Assembly (NCBI GenBank): GCA_003263845.1
Contig: JYJN01000077.1
Location: 62,001 to 126,000 of the forward strand
Reading direction: 5' to 3'
DNA length: 64,000 bases
From: Vibrio aestivus
GTDB lineage: Bacteria > Pseudomonadota > Gammaproteobacteria > Enterobacterales > Vibrionaceae
Below, one piece after another: positions 47,560 to 55,477 of this stretch. The notes below the pieces were generated by a model. The model did not search any database, had not been told where the DNA came from, and saw only the letters and a program-made list of their open reading frames with translations. Made by a program: the position numbers and the translations under genes. Within the stretch, counting starts at the first letter, position 1. Every line of letters starts with the position of its first letter.

Positions 47560-48658
47560 ATGACTTCTAATACCGACCCATTTATTGATATTCGTCCGTA
47601 CAACGATGACGAAATTCCAGCGGCAATTGACCGCCTAGTTAACGATGAAGAGTTTATCAGCGCAATTTTGCAGCATCGTTTCAAAAACAGCCCGTCTTGG
47701 TTCAAAGGGCTGATGTCTCCAATCGTTCGCGTATATCTGAAAATGAAGTGGGCGAAGCTTTCATCTGTTGAAGCGATTCAAAATGAAGTGAAGAAGTATC
47801 TTGAGCAAATGCTTGAAGTGACCACTGATGGTGTAACTTATTCTGGCCTTGATCAATTAGATAAAGAGACGGCGTACCTGTTTGTTTCTAATCACCGTGA
47901 TATCGCAATGGACCCAGCACTGGTCAACTACGGTCTGCACCAGTCAGACCATAAAACTGTTCGTATCGCGATTGGCGATAACCTTCTAAAGAAGCCTTGT
48001 GCCACTGAGCTGATGCGTCTTAACAAGAGCTTTATCGTGAAACGCTCGGCTAAAGGCCACGTGAGATGATGAAAGCGTTAGGCACGCTGTCAGCTTACAT
48101 TAAGCACTCACTGGATACGGCAAACTCTATTTGGATTGCACAAAAAGAAGGACGCGCGAAAGATGGTAACGACTTTACCGATCCTGCAATCCTTAAAATG
48201 TTCCATGTAGAAGGTCGTAAGCAGAAAGTCGCATTTCCTGATTACATCAAATCATTGAAGATCGTGCCTGTAGCGATTTCATACGAAAACGATCCTTGCG
48301 ATACGGCAAAAGCGCTAGAGCTATACGAAAAAGCGACCAGTGGAACGTACGAAAAAGGTGAATTCGAAGACATCGAAAGCATCATTCAAGCATTGTTGGT
48401 TACAAAGGCCGCGTGCATGTAGCGTTTGGTGAAGTGCTTACGGGTGATTTTGACACGCCAGAAGCGTTGGCCGCTGAGATTGATCGTCAGATTCACGATA
48501 ACTACCGTCTATTCCCGATGAACCACTTAGCGGCGAAAGAAGGGGGAGCAGAAGAGAGTGTGAAGAAGCAGCTTGAAGAGAAGCTCGCAGCTTTACCTGA
48601 AGGTGCGCATCAATATCTGTTAGACAGCTACGCAAATCCTGTAAAGAACCAAGCGTAA
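47560..48658 (+). CDS. PlsC-type acyltransferase-domain protein (two frameshifts)
   Basis: This encodes about 366 residues. The first frame carries the glycerolipid acyltransferase motif 'FVSNHRDIAMDPALVNY' (HxxxxD with Asp spacing) and 'LMRLNKSFIVKR'. The second frame carries 'SIWIAQKEGRAKDG' and 'LKIVPVAISYE'; the third ends the protein. Breaks lie at 48056 (GGCCACGTG should be GGGCCACGTG) and near 48392 (CAAGCATT should be CAAGGCATT), again missing G. The joined protein matches the 1-acylglycerol-3-phosphate acyltransferase superfamily. The likely role is phospholipid synthesis or remodelling at the inner membrane; the exact acceptor is unknown. Confidence 0.8.
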
Positions 48659-48675
48659 AATCATACAAATGAATG

Positions 48676-48704
48676 AAAAAGAGATGCCTCGGCATCTCTT
48701 TTTT
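48676..48704 (+). terminator. Terminator after the acyltransferase gene
   Basis: GAGATGCC/GGCATCTC with a 2-nt loop is followed by TTTTTT and preceded by A5. It lies in the convergent interval. Confidence 0.88.
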
Positions 48705-48744
48705 ATGGTTATCGATTTAGTCTAAGCTTTTCTCATCGTTTCGT

Positions 48745-49353
48745 TTATCGAGCAACCGCTCCGCCCAAGGTTAAGTTGATTGGCCACTTACTGATTTGGT
48801 TACCGCCTAAAAATATGTTGCCGTTGACGGTCATCGTATCTGGAAACTCAGTGATGGCAGAGCCTCCGATATACAAATCCCCCTCCACAATAATACCTTC
48901 AGGTAAAGCCTCTAACGGGGTTCGAATCACACTGAGGTCGCCGCGTACGCGTAACCTAGGTGGCAAACTTGCTAGTGGTGTATCGGTAAAGTTGATATAG
49001 CCACCTACTCTAATACCGCCCGGCCAGCGAGTAATTTGAGCACCAAGAAAGTTCGCATAGCCTTTGATTTTAGTGCCTTTTTGAACTCGTGCCAGTTCAC
49101 TGTTAGACGCATCTAAACTTCCGCCGACATCTAAACCACGTGGCAACGATTTAATCGATGTTTTGGCAATATTGAGATTGCCCTTGATTTCGATGCCTTC
49201 CGGCAAGCTAGTATAGGGCTTGTTACGCAAATCCAAGTTACCGTAGTTATCTAAATGGTTCAGAATTCGATAGTAATCTAACGGGTCAGCGGCTGTGGGG
49301 AGGGCCGTGACACTGAATAACAAAGAGATAAGTGTGAGAATCAGTTTGGACAT
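48745..49353 (-). CDS. Secreted leucine-rich-repeat-like protein
   Basis: This encodes 202 residues with a signal peptide ('LILTLISLLFSVTALPTAA'). About seven repeats of roughly 20 residues follow, with the pattern LP-x-G-[IL]-x-[IV]-x-G-[ND]-L-x-[IV]-x-x-[TS]-x-[IL]. The spacing of Leu, Pro, Gly and Asn suggests a regular beta-solenoid, either a leucine-rich repeat or bactofilin-like. The function is unknown; adhesion or protein binding at the cell surface is possible. Confidence 0.65.
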   Translation of the reverse strand: MSKLILTLISLLFSVTALPTAADPLDYYRILNHLDNYGNLDLRNKPYTSLPEGIEIKGNLNIAKTSIKSLPRGLDVGGSLDASNSELARVQKGTKIKGYANFLGAQITRWPGGIRVGGYINFTDTPLASLPPRLRVRGDLSVIRTPLEALPEGIIVEGDLYIGGSAITEFPDTMTVNGNIFLGGNQISKWPINLTLGGAVAR

Positions 49354-49486
49354 AATGCAATGAGTTAATAGTAGATACTCATAGTATCGGCATCCTACCG
49401 TAGAGCTTCAACCGTTATTCTACTATGGGAAGAGTGACTGCATGGAAGGTCACAAAAAGATAAGGTGATTTCCTAGATTGCAGGTA

Positions 49487-49513
49487 CAAAAAAGCGGGCT
49501 GCTGCCCGCTTTT
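49487..49513 (-). terminator. Terminator of the YfcZ-family gene
   Basis: GCGGGC/GCCCGC with a 4-nt loop is flanked by A6 and T4. On the minus strand it ends the yfcZ-like gene. Confidence 0.8.
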
Positions 49514-49529
49514 AGAAATTCCTATTGGC

Positions 49530-49829
49530 TTATCGTGAGATTGAACGTGATTTCAGTTCGAAGATAAGTTTTTCAGCGCTAACTTCGAACTTGAAGCGTG
49601 CTTTTAACTCTGTTGAGTCGTCAGTAAGTTCGCTTGCTTCAAACTCAACGTTCTCACAAACTTCTTTTGCCAGCGCGACGTATTTACTGAACTCAGCTTC
49701 GATTTGAGCCTTGCTTGAAGCGAAGATCGAAACTTCAGCCACATCATCACCTTCTTTGATAATGAAGCCCATTTCGCCTGCACATCCACACGCTTCACAT
49801 ACTTCTTCTACATTGTTATCAATGCTCAT
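49530..49829 (-). CDS. YfcZ/YiiS-family (DUF406) protein
   Basis: This encodes 99 residues with an N-terminal Cys pair motif ('EACGCAGEMGFIIKEGDD') and the DUF406 pattern 'ASSKAQIEAEFSKYVALA' and 'FEVSAEKLIFELKSR'. The family is small, cytoplasmic and of unknown function. The frame is intact and a terminator follows. Confidence 0.83.
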   Translation of the reverse strand: MSIDNNVEEVCEACGCAGEMGFIIKEGDDVAEVSIFASSKAQIEAEFSKYVALAKEVCENVEFEASELTDDSTELKARFKFEVSAEKLIFELKSRSISR

Positions 49830-50323
49830 AATTTAAAACCTCTTAAACAATTTGTTGATATTTTACAGACATATTTGAGGTCAATCCACAAAAAAACAAG
49901 GGTTACCCAAGAAAAACCAAACCGTATGCTAGGCTTTATAAAGTGAAAAAAGATCGTTTTTGATAGGTGTTGTGAAAACTCAATGTGATCTGAGTCATGT
50001 TTATGGGCTAACAGGTCGGTTTGTATGGCAAGGATGGTATTTGTTGAGTTGCTTGTCACTAAAATTTATAAGATTATCGTTCCTTATAACATATAATAAT
50101 ACCCATGCAAATGTTGCATATTCATTTATTTGCCGAATATGCTAAATCTAGACGTGGGATATAACATTTATGCACGTAACCCCATATGGTATCAAGAGTT
50201 TTATTAATATTTTTGATATTTATGGAATGGCTGCCAACTACGTATAGCATAAATAATGTTGAATTTTATGATTTTCAATGGCTCACCTATTGATGAGTGT
50301 TATTGATTTAAAAGAGAAGAACC
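49830..50323. other. Intergenic region upstream of luxT
   Basis: This AT-rich stretch of 494 bp has no convincing gene. It holds a dyad ATGCAA-N3-TTGCAT at 50104-50118 and should contain the yfcZ-like and luxT promoters. A long leader before luxT is possible. Confidence 0.5.
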
Positions 50324-50785
50324 ATGCCAAAGCGTAGTAAAGAAGATACTGAGATTACCATCCAAACTATCATGGATGCAGTGGTGGATCAGTTATTGAG
50401 ACTCGGGTATGACAAGATGTCGTACACCACATTGAGCCAGCAAACGGGGGTTTCCCGCACTGGTATTAGCCATCACTTTCCGAAGAAAACGGACTTTACC
50501 GCAGCGTTAGATGGCCGAATCTTCAAAATGTTTGTAGAGCACCTTGATTTTGACAACGGGCTAGATGCTTTTTCAGCAAGCTGGATTAAAGCGTTAGACA
50601 ACTCAGAGTTCCTTGCGATTTTGCGCCTTTTATTTCATCACACTGTTACGTCAGTAAAGACTCATGAGTTTGCAGCCAACGGTATTGATCGTCTTTATAA
50701 AATGGGCGAAGCAGAATTTGGCCCAGCCAGTGAAAAAGAGATCGAATGGCTATTGGGCAGAACCCTTGTTCACATGAGCAAGTAG
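50324..50785 (+). CDS. luxT: TetR-family regulator LuxT (SwrT)
   Basis: This encodes 153 residues, the length I recall for V. harveyi LuxT and V. parahaemolyticus SwrT. The N-terminal TetR HTH reads 'DKMSYTTLSQQTGVSRTGISHHFPKKTDF', and the opening 'MPKRSKEDTEITIQ' also agrees with LuxT from memory. LuxT controls bioluminescence, swarming and the small RNA Qrr1. The frame is intact. A terminator follows about 85 bp after the stop. Assignment rests on recalled sequence, not on a search. Confidence 0.82.
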   Translation: MPKRSKEDTEITIQTIMDAVVDQLLRLGYDKMSYTTLSQQTGVSRTGISHHFPKKTDFTAALDGRIFKMFVEHLDFDNGLDAFSASWIKALDNSEFLAILRLLFHHTVTSVKTHEFAANGIDRLYKMGEAEFGPASEKEIEWLLGRTLVHMSK

Positions 50786-50865
50786 TAGGTTCACAAATAG
50801 AGCCAAGCTGGTCTTGGTTACATACTCGATTGTAAGTCCTATGGTGAGAGCCTTAAGATTCAGAC

Positions 50866-50896
50866 AAAAAGCCTTCTAATAGGAAGGCTTTTTTCG
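50866..50896 (+). terminator. Terminator after luxT
   Basis: AAAAAGCCTTC/GGAAGGCTTTTTT with a 6-nt loop. It ends the luxT transcript before the next promoter. Confidence 0.88.
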
Positions 50897-51044
50897 TTTC
50901 AATGTTCTCTAGATAACCAATTTGGCAAAAATATTAATCAAATCTATCGATAATCGCGGTTAATTTTGCGACGCATCTCCTAGTGCGATAACAATCTGTT
51001 ACACTCTACTGTATGGAATAATAATAAGAGTAGTAGGTGGTCGC

Positions 51045-52049
51045 ATGTCATACCCCGTACTCATCTGTGACGATTCAGCATTGGCTCGTAAGCAGATGGC
51101 GCGTTCTCTACCTGCATCATTAAATGCAGATATCACCTTTGCTGTTCATGGACTTGATGCCCTAGAGCAATTGGAAGCAAATACATTCAAACTGATGTTT
51201 CTCGATCTCACCATGCCGGAACTTGACGGCTTTGGTACCTTAGAAGAGATCGGCAAACGTGGGATTGATATACCTGTCGTGGTCGTGTCTGGTGACATCC
51301 AGCCAAAGGCCAAAGAAAGAGTCATGGCACTGGGTGCCAGAGCCTTCATACAAAAACCGATAGATAAAGAAGCCCTTAAAGCTGTACTTCGTGAACTTGT
51401 CGAAGTGGCATCTCAACCGCAAATCATGACTCCCGTATCGGTTGAGTTACCCGTTTTAAAACGTCGCGATATTTATATGGAAGTGGCCAACGTCTCTATT
51501 GGCCGCGCAGCTGATGCGTTAGCTCGTCATTTCGATGTGTTTGTGCATTTGCCATTGCCGAACGTCAATATTTTTGAGGTCAGTGAGCTTCATATGGCTC
51601 TGCGAGATTTGGCAGAAAATGATCAGGTTTCCGGCGTTTGTCAGGGTTTCAGTGGAGAAGGTATCGCAGGGGAAGCGCTGGTTCTTTTAAGTGACTCCAG
51701 TGTCACTGATTTGAAGAAATTGATGAAAGTGCCAGCCGACAGCGAAGAGTTAGAAGAACTTGAGCTCCTAATGGACGTATCGAACATCCTAGTGGGCTCA
51801 TTTTTGAATGGGTTAGGGGAGCAATCGGAAGTCCGTTTCTTCCAAAGCTCTCCTGTATTGCTAGGCCAGCATATCTCAATTGATTCAGTGATCAATTCAA
51901 CGTCGGGTTCGTTTACCAAAACCATGACCTTTGAAGTGAGCTACAACATCGATGGCACCAGTATTCGCTGTGATTTACTGTTCATGTTTGTGGACGAATC
52001 ATTACCACTATTGGACAACAAACTCTCTTATCTCATGGAGGACTTCTAA
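51045..52049 (+). CDS. Response regulator with CheC-like phosphatase domain
   Basis: This encodes 334 residues. The receiver domain (about 1-125) has 'LICDDSALARKQ', the phospho-Asp in 'LFLDLTMPELDGFG' and the conserved 'IQKPIDK'. The C-terminal half has the CheC/CheX motif 'ELELLMDVSNILVGSFLNGLGE' (E-x2-N type), so it may dephosphorylate itself or CheY-like proteins. The stop overlaps the ATG of the next gene (TAATG), so the two are coupled. Its place in chemotaxis or another pathway is not shown by context. Confidence 0.82.
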   Translation: MSYPVLICDDSALARKQMARSLPASLNADITFAVHGLDALEQLEANTFKLMFLDLTMPELDGFGTLEEIGKRGIDIPVVVVSGDIQPKAKERVMALGARAFIQKPIDKEALKAVLRELVEVASQPQIMTPVSVELPVLKRRDIYMEVANVSIGRAADALARHFDVFVHLPLPNVNIFEVSELHMALRDLAENDQVSGVCQGFSGEGIAGEALVLLSDSSVTDLKKLMKVPADSEELEELELLMDVSNILVGSFLNGLGEQSEVRFFQSSPVLLGQHISIDSVINSTSGSFTKTMTFEVSYNIDGTSIRCDLLFMFVDESLPLLDNKLSYLMEDF

Positions 52050-52491
52050 TGCTTAATCTTCCTGCAGAATTCGAGCAGTTCCACTGGATGGTGGATATGG
52101 TTCAAAACGTGGATATGGCTTGATCGTGATTGACCGTGACTACAAAGTTCAAGTGTGGAACGGTTTCATGACGCACCATAGTGGTGTGCAGTCACACGAT
52201 GCTATAGACAAGTCCTTGTTTGAACTTTTTCCAGAGATCCCTCAAGAGTGGTTCAAGCTGAAAACTAAGCCAGTTTACGACTTAGGCTGCCGAAGCTTTA
52301 TCACTTGGCAACAGCGTCCTTACTTATTTAAGTGCCGTAACGTACGCCCTGTGACTCAGCAAGCGGAGTTTATGTACCAGAACATCACGCTTAACCCGAT
52401 GCGCACGCCAACGGGTGACATCAAGTCTTTGTTCCTATCTATTCAAGATGCAACAGCAGAAGCATTGATCTCTAAATCTCAGAAAGCGTAA
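52049..52491 (+). CDS. PAS-domain protein coupled to the response regulator (frameshifted)
   Basis: This encodes about 147 residues. The first 24 residues ('LNLPAEFEQFHWMVDMVQNVDM') are followed, after a break near 52120, by a PAS domain ('LIVIDRDYKVQVWNGFMTHHSG', 'LFELFPEIPQEWF'). ATGGCTTG should read ATGGGCTTG; one G is missing. No kinase domain is present, so this is a stand-alone sensor that may act on the neighbouring receiver. The ATG overlaps the previous stop codon. Confidence 0.78.
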
Positions 52492-52508
52492 CTCGCGCCC
52501 AGTAGATC

Positions 52509-52538
52509 GAAAAAGCGGCAATAACTGCCGCTTTTTTT
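52509..52538 (+). terminator. Terminator after the PAS protein gene
   Basis: AAAAAGCGGCA/TGCCGCTTTTTTT with a 5-nt loop. It lies about 20 bp after the stop. Confidence 0.9.
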
Positions 52539-52564
52539 ATTCTCAGATTGCCGCAGTTGTGATT

Positions 52565-53155
52565 TTAAAGTTTATAACGTGCGCCAAACAAAATCGCAGA
52601 GTTGGAGTAATCGCTATCGAGTTCCAGGTAGCTAAACTCGACACTAAATTCTAAGTCTTTCTCGGAACGAGAGTGCATTTTTGCGCCAATACCGATGTAC
52701 GGGTGAGTACCAGAACTGTACTGCACCTCATTAAAGCCAGCGCTCTGTACGCTCTCTTCGAAGGTCGAGTGGGTTAATCCGCCTTTCGCATAGAGGAAAC
52801 CAATGTCTTTGATTGGGTGCTGAATACGAACGCCACCAAAAACGCCTTGATAGTAGGCTTCGCGGTTTAAGTCGGCAGAATCGACGTTAGAAGGACGGCC
52901 ACCGTCCGATTCAGAGTAGCCCACATCTAAGTCAAAATAATTGGAAACGGCGTAGCTATAGCCGACTTGAGTTACCCAAGCACCATCTGAGGTATCACGA
53001 TATTGGACATTAGCGTAGCCTGAATCAACATAAGCGCCAGAATCACGAACAGGTGAAGAAGAAGCCAAGGTGTTCGGAGAAAAAAGAACAGCAGAAACGA
53101 CCAAACATAAAGAGAGAGTGACCAAGTTGAACAACTTTTGCCCTGTATTTTCCAT
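52565..53155 (-). CDS. Outer-membrane beta-barrel protein
   Basis: This encodes 196 residues with a signal peptide ('LVTLSLCLVVSAVLFSPNTLAS') and alternating hydrophobic/polar strands ('VTQVGYSYAVSNYFDLDVGYSES', 'DLEFSVEFSYLELDSDYSNSAILFGARYKL'). The size and aromatic-rich strand ends suggest an eight-stranded OmpA/OmpX-like barrel. Its function is unknown. It is convergent with the PAS gene and divergent from guaC. Confidence 0.75.
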   Translation of the reverse strand: MENTGQKLFNLVTLSLCLVVSAVLFSPNTLASSSPVRDSGAYVDSGYANVQYRDTSDGAWVTQVGYSYAVSNYFDLDVGYSESDGGRPSNVDSADLNREAYYQGVFGGVRIQHPIKDIGFLYAKGGLTHSTFEESVQSAGFNEVQYSSGTHPYIGIGAKMHSRSEKDLEFSVEFSYLELDSDYSNSAILFGARYKL

Positions 53156-53531
53156 CTCAAGATTCCTTTCGTTGCTGGGTTATTGACGCCATACATTCAT
53201 CTAGCAACTACCAGGCCGACTACATCTATAAATATAAAATATGTTTAATTAATTTATATGGATCATTCTTTGAATGTAATGATGGAAAAATAGCCACAAA
53301 TCGTCTCGCCTTAGGGTGACTTTAATCACATTATTGAGCGGAGGACGGTAAGTTAATCGTTTTCGGAAAACGTTTGTTTAAATAACAAAAGAATAATGGC
53401 GGCAATAAATAGCATCTAAACTATTGTTTTATATGAGATGTAAATATTTTGACGCTGAAGGGAAAAGAAGGGCGGTTTTTCAGGTATGGATTCTGACGCA
53501 TGGTATCACAAAAAAAATTGAAAAATCAGTC

Positions 53532-53559
53532 TTGCGACAAATAAATCACAGCCTATAAT
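53532..53559 (+). promoter_or_regulatory. Predicted sigma-70 promoter of guaC
   Basis: TTGCGA (53532-53537), a 16-bp spacer and a perfect TATAAT (53554-53559) predict a start near 53566. This lies at the base of a terminator hairpin. Confidence 0.65.
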
Positions 53560-53564
53560 GCTGA

Positions 53565-53598
53565 AAACCGGAGCGTCTGCCAACGCTCCGGTTTTTTT
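53565..53598 (+). terminator. Attenuator-like terminator in the guaC leader
   Basis: The stem ACCGGAGCGT/ACGCTCCGGT is followed by T7 and starts almost at the predicted transcription start. No plus-strand gene ends here, so it probably controls guaC read-through. A 13-bp sequence in its loop region (GCGTCTGCCAACG) recurs at 53618-53630 and could form an alternative structure. Confidence 0.7.
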
Positions 53599-53630
53599 GT
53601 GTCCGAAGAAAGGTAACGCGTCTGCCAACG
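53573..53630 (+). repeat. 13-bp direct repeat in the guaC leader
   Basis: GCGTCTGCCAACG occurs at 53573-53585 and again at 53618-53630, with a partial third copy (TGCCAACGC) just after. The first copy is part of the terminator hairpin. Confidence 0.85.
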
Positions 53631-53717
53631 AGTTGCCAACGCACTATGCTTACTAATAAATGCAAGTAAGCCATAGGCCCACTGGAACATGTACTAATAA
53701 ATCAAGGAATTTACACA

Positions 53718-54764
53718 ATGCGTATCGAACAAGAACTTAAGTTAGGCTTTAAAGATGTACTGTTTCGCCCTAAGCGATCAACACTAAAAAGTCGTTCTCA
53801 AGTAAATTTAACGCGCGATTTTACATTCAAGCACAGTGGTCGTCAATGGTCTGGTGTACCAGTCATTGCAGCGAACATGGATTCAGTGGGCAGTTTCGAA
53901 ATGGCAACAGAGCTTGCCAAGCACGGCGCAATGACAGCAATTCACAAGCACTACACAGTAGAGCAGTGGGCAGAGTTCGTTAAAGGTGCAGATAAAGAAA
54001 CACTAAACAAAGTCTTCGTATCTACCGGTACGTCTGAGCGTGATTTCGAAAAAACAAAAGAGATCATGGCGCTGAGCGACGATCTAGAGTTCATCTGTAT
54101 CGACATCGCAAACGGCTATTCAGAGCACCTTGTTGAATTCGTAGAAAAAGTGCGCGCGCAGTTCCCAACTAAAACTATCTCTGCAGGTAACGTGGTTACT
54201 GGCGATATGTGTGAAGAGCTAATCCTAGCAGGCGCAGATATCGTTAAAGTGGGTATCGGCCCAGGCTCTGTATGTACAACACGTGTTAAAACAGGTGTGG
54301 GTTACCCTCAGCTTTCTGCAATCATCGAATGTGCAGACGCTGCGCACGGTCTTGGCGGTATGATCATCGGCGACGGTGGTTGTTCTTGTGCTGGTGACGT
54401 TGCTAAAGCATTCGGCGGCGGGGCAGATTTCGTTATGCTAGGCGGTATGCTAGCTGGCCACGAGCAATCTGGCGGCGAGATCATCGAGAAAGACGGTGAG
54501 AAGTTCATGAAGTTCTACGGCATGTCTTCACAGTCGGCAATGGACAAGCACTCTGGCGGTGTTGCTCAGTACCGTGCAGCTGAAGGTAAAACCGTACTAT
54601 TGCCTTACCGTGGCGATGTTAACAACACGATTTCTGACATCCTTGGTGGTGTACGTTCAACATGTACATACGTAGGCGCAGCAAAGCTTAAAGAGCTAAC
54701 GAAGCGTACAACGTTCATCCGTGTTCAAGAGCAAGAGAACAACGTATTCGGTAAAGAGAAGTAA
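53718..54764 (+). CDS. guaC: GMP reductase
   Basis: This encodes 348 residues of the IMPDH/GMPR TIM-barrel family. It reduces GMP to IMP with NADPH, linking guanine salvage to the adenylate branch. Motifs are '[13 protein letters not shown]', the catalytic Cys loop '[24 protein letters not shown]', '[30 protein letters not shown]' and 'GMSSQSAM'. No CBS insert is present, which separates it from IMPDH. The frame is intact. The leader carries a terminator-like hairpin, and a strong terminator follows. Confidence 0.95.
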   Translation: MRIEQELKLGFKDVLFRPKRSTLKSRSQVNLTRDFTFKHSGRQWSGVPVIAANMDSVGSFEMATELAKHGAMTAIHKHYTVEQWAEFVKGADKETLNKVFVSTGTSERDFEKTKEIMALSDDLEFICIDIANGYSEHLVEFVEKVRAQFPTKTISAGNVVTGDMCEELILAGADIVKVGIGPGSVCTTRVKTGVGYPQLSAIIECADAAHGLGGMIIGDGGCSCAGDVAKAFGGGADFVMLGGMLAGHEQSGGEIIEKDGEKFMKFYGMSSQSAMDKHSGGVAQYRAAEGKTVLLPYRGDVNNTISDILGGVRSTCTYVGAAKLKELTKRTTFIRVQEQENNVFGKEK

Positions 54765-54792
54765 TCTGATACTTCGGAAATTATCAAATATT

Positions 54793-54821
54793 AAGAGCCG
54801 CTTTTAGCGGCTCTTTTTTTT
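54793..54821 (+). terminator. Terminator of guaC (first copy of a repeated hairpin)
   Basis: AGAGCCGCT/AGCGGCTCT with a 3-nt loop is followed by T9. The 25-nt core matches the hairpin at 62136-62160 at 24 of 25 bases. Confidence 0.9.
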
Positions 54822-55477
54822 CTGAAATAGTGACACTTTGGTGCAGGTAACAATGAAGTTTTTTCAAAATTAAGTCGTTTCGGCAGTACCTTTTCTGGCC
54901 TCTCATAGAATTCTATTTTATTGCGAAGTACTACACAACTTTTACTATTATAAGCAACTGCATGCATCTATTTGGGAGCGATGGCATATAAACTGAAGCC
55001 TTCACATTTGGCAGGACACTAAAGTTTGTATCGAAGAGCACCAAAATGAGTAGTCCAGCGGTTGTTATCTTTTGAGTTAGTAAAAAGACAAGGCTTAAAC
55101 AATAAATGGAATTACAGTTTAAAAGCGTATCAGGTAAAGACAACGTAGGAGACTTTACTTGGATACACCAATCGGGACGTTAGACTTTAGTTGCAAATAT
55201 GGTACGACGGTTAGAAGAACAGAACTTATAGTGCATCACGACACTTTATAATAATGATGCCTGAGCAAATATCGTACAAAGCAATTGAACTCTTCACTGC
55301 TGAAAGATGCACTCAATACCTATCGTCGGAAACTTAAAATATATGAGGGTGTAATGAGTCTCAAAGAGACTTGGTACCCGCTACTGGCTCATTAAATTTA
55401 ACTAGCCATCCTGTTAACACTATGTTGATTCGGTGCTACCTATCAAGACAGAAAGTAAACACAATACGGAATCGTTA
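54822..55477. other. Intergenic region before the condensin-like cassette
   Basis: This AT-rich 656-bp stretch (hand count 40% GC at 54841-54900) has no clear gene except a doubtful 48-residue frame at 55106-55251. It contrasts with the GC-richer cassette that follows (60% at 55981-56040). It probably holds the cassette promoter, but I could not identify it. Confidence 0.5.
55106..55251 (+). CDS. Doubtful small ORF before the SMC gene
   Basis: If one G is restored at ATCGGGACG (55175), an ATG at 55106 gives 48 residues beginning 'MELQFKSVSGKDNVGDFTW' and ending 'RTELIVHHDTL'. It has no good ribosome binding site. It is listed because the same missing-G pattern occurs in real genes nearby. 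It may be chance. Confidence 0.25.

Noticed and set aside
53364-53379. PurR-like sequence CGGAAAACGTTTGTTT upstream of guaC
   Set aside because: Only 10 of 16 consensus matches and more than 150 bp upstream of the predicted promoter.
53560-53717. Purine riboswitch upstream of guaC
   Set aside because: The conserved junction sequences of the purine riboswitch are absent; only a terminator-like hairpin and a direct repeat are present.
55000-55400. Sigma-54 promoter before jetC
   Set aside because: Candidates such as TGGCAG-N5-TAAAG and TTGGTACCCGCTACTGGC lack the GC element at -12 with the right spacing.
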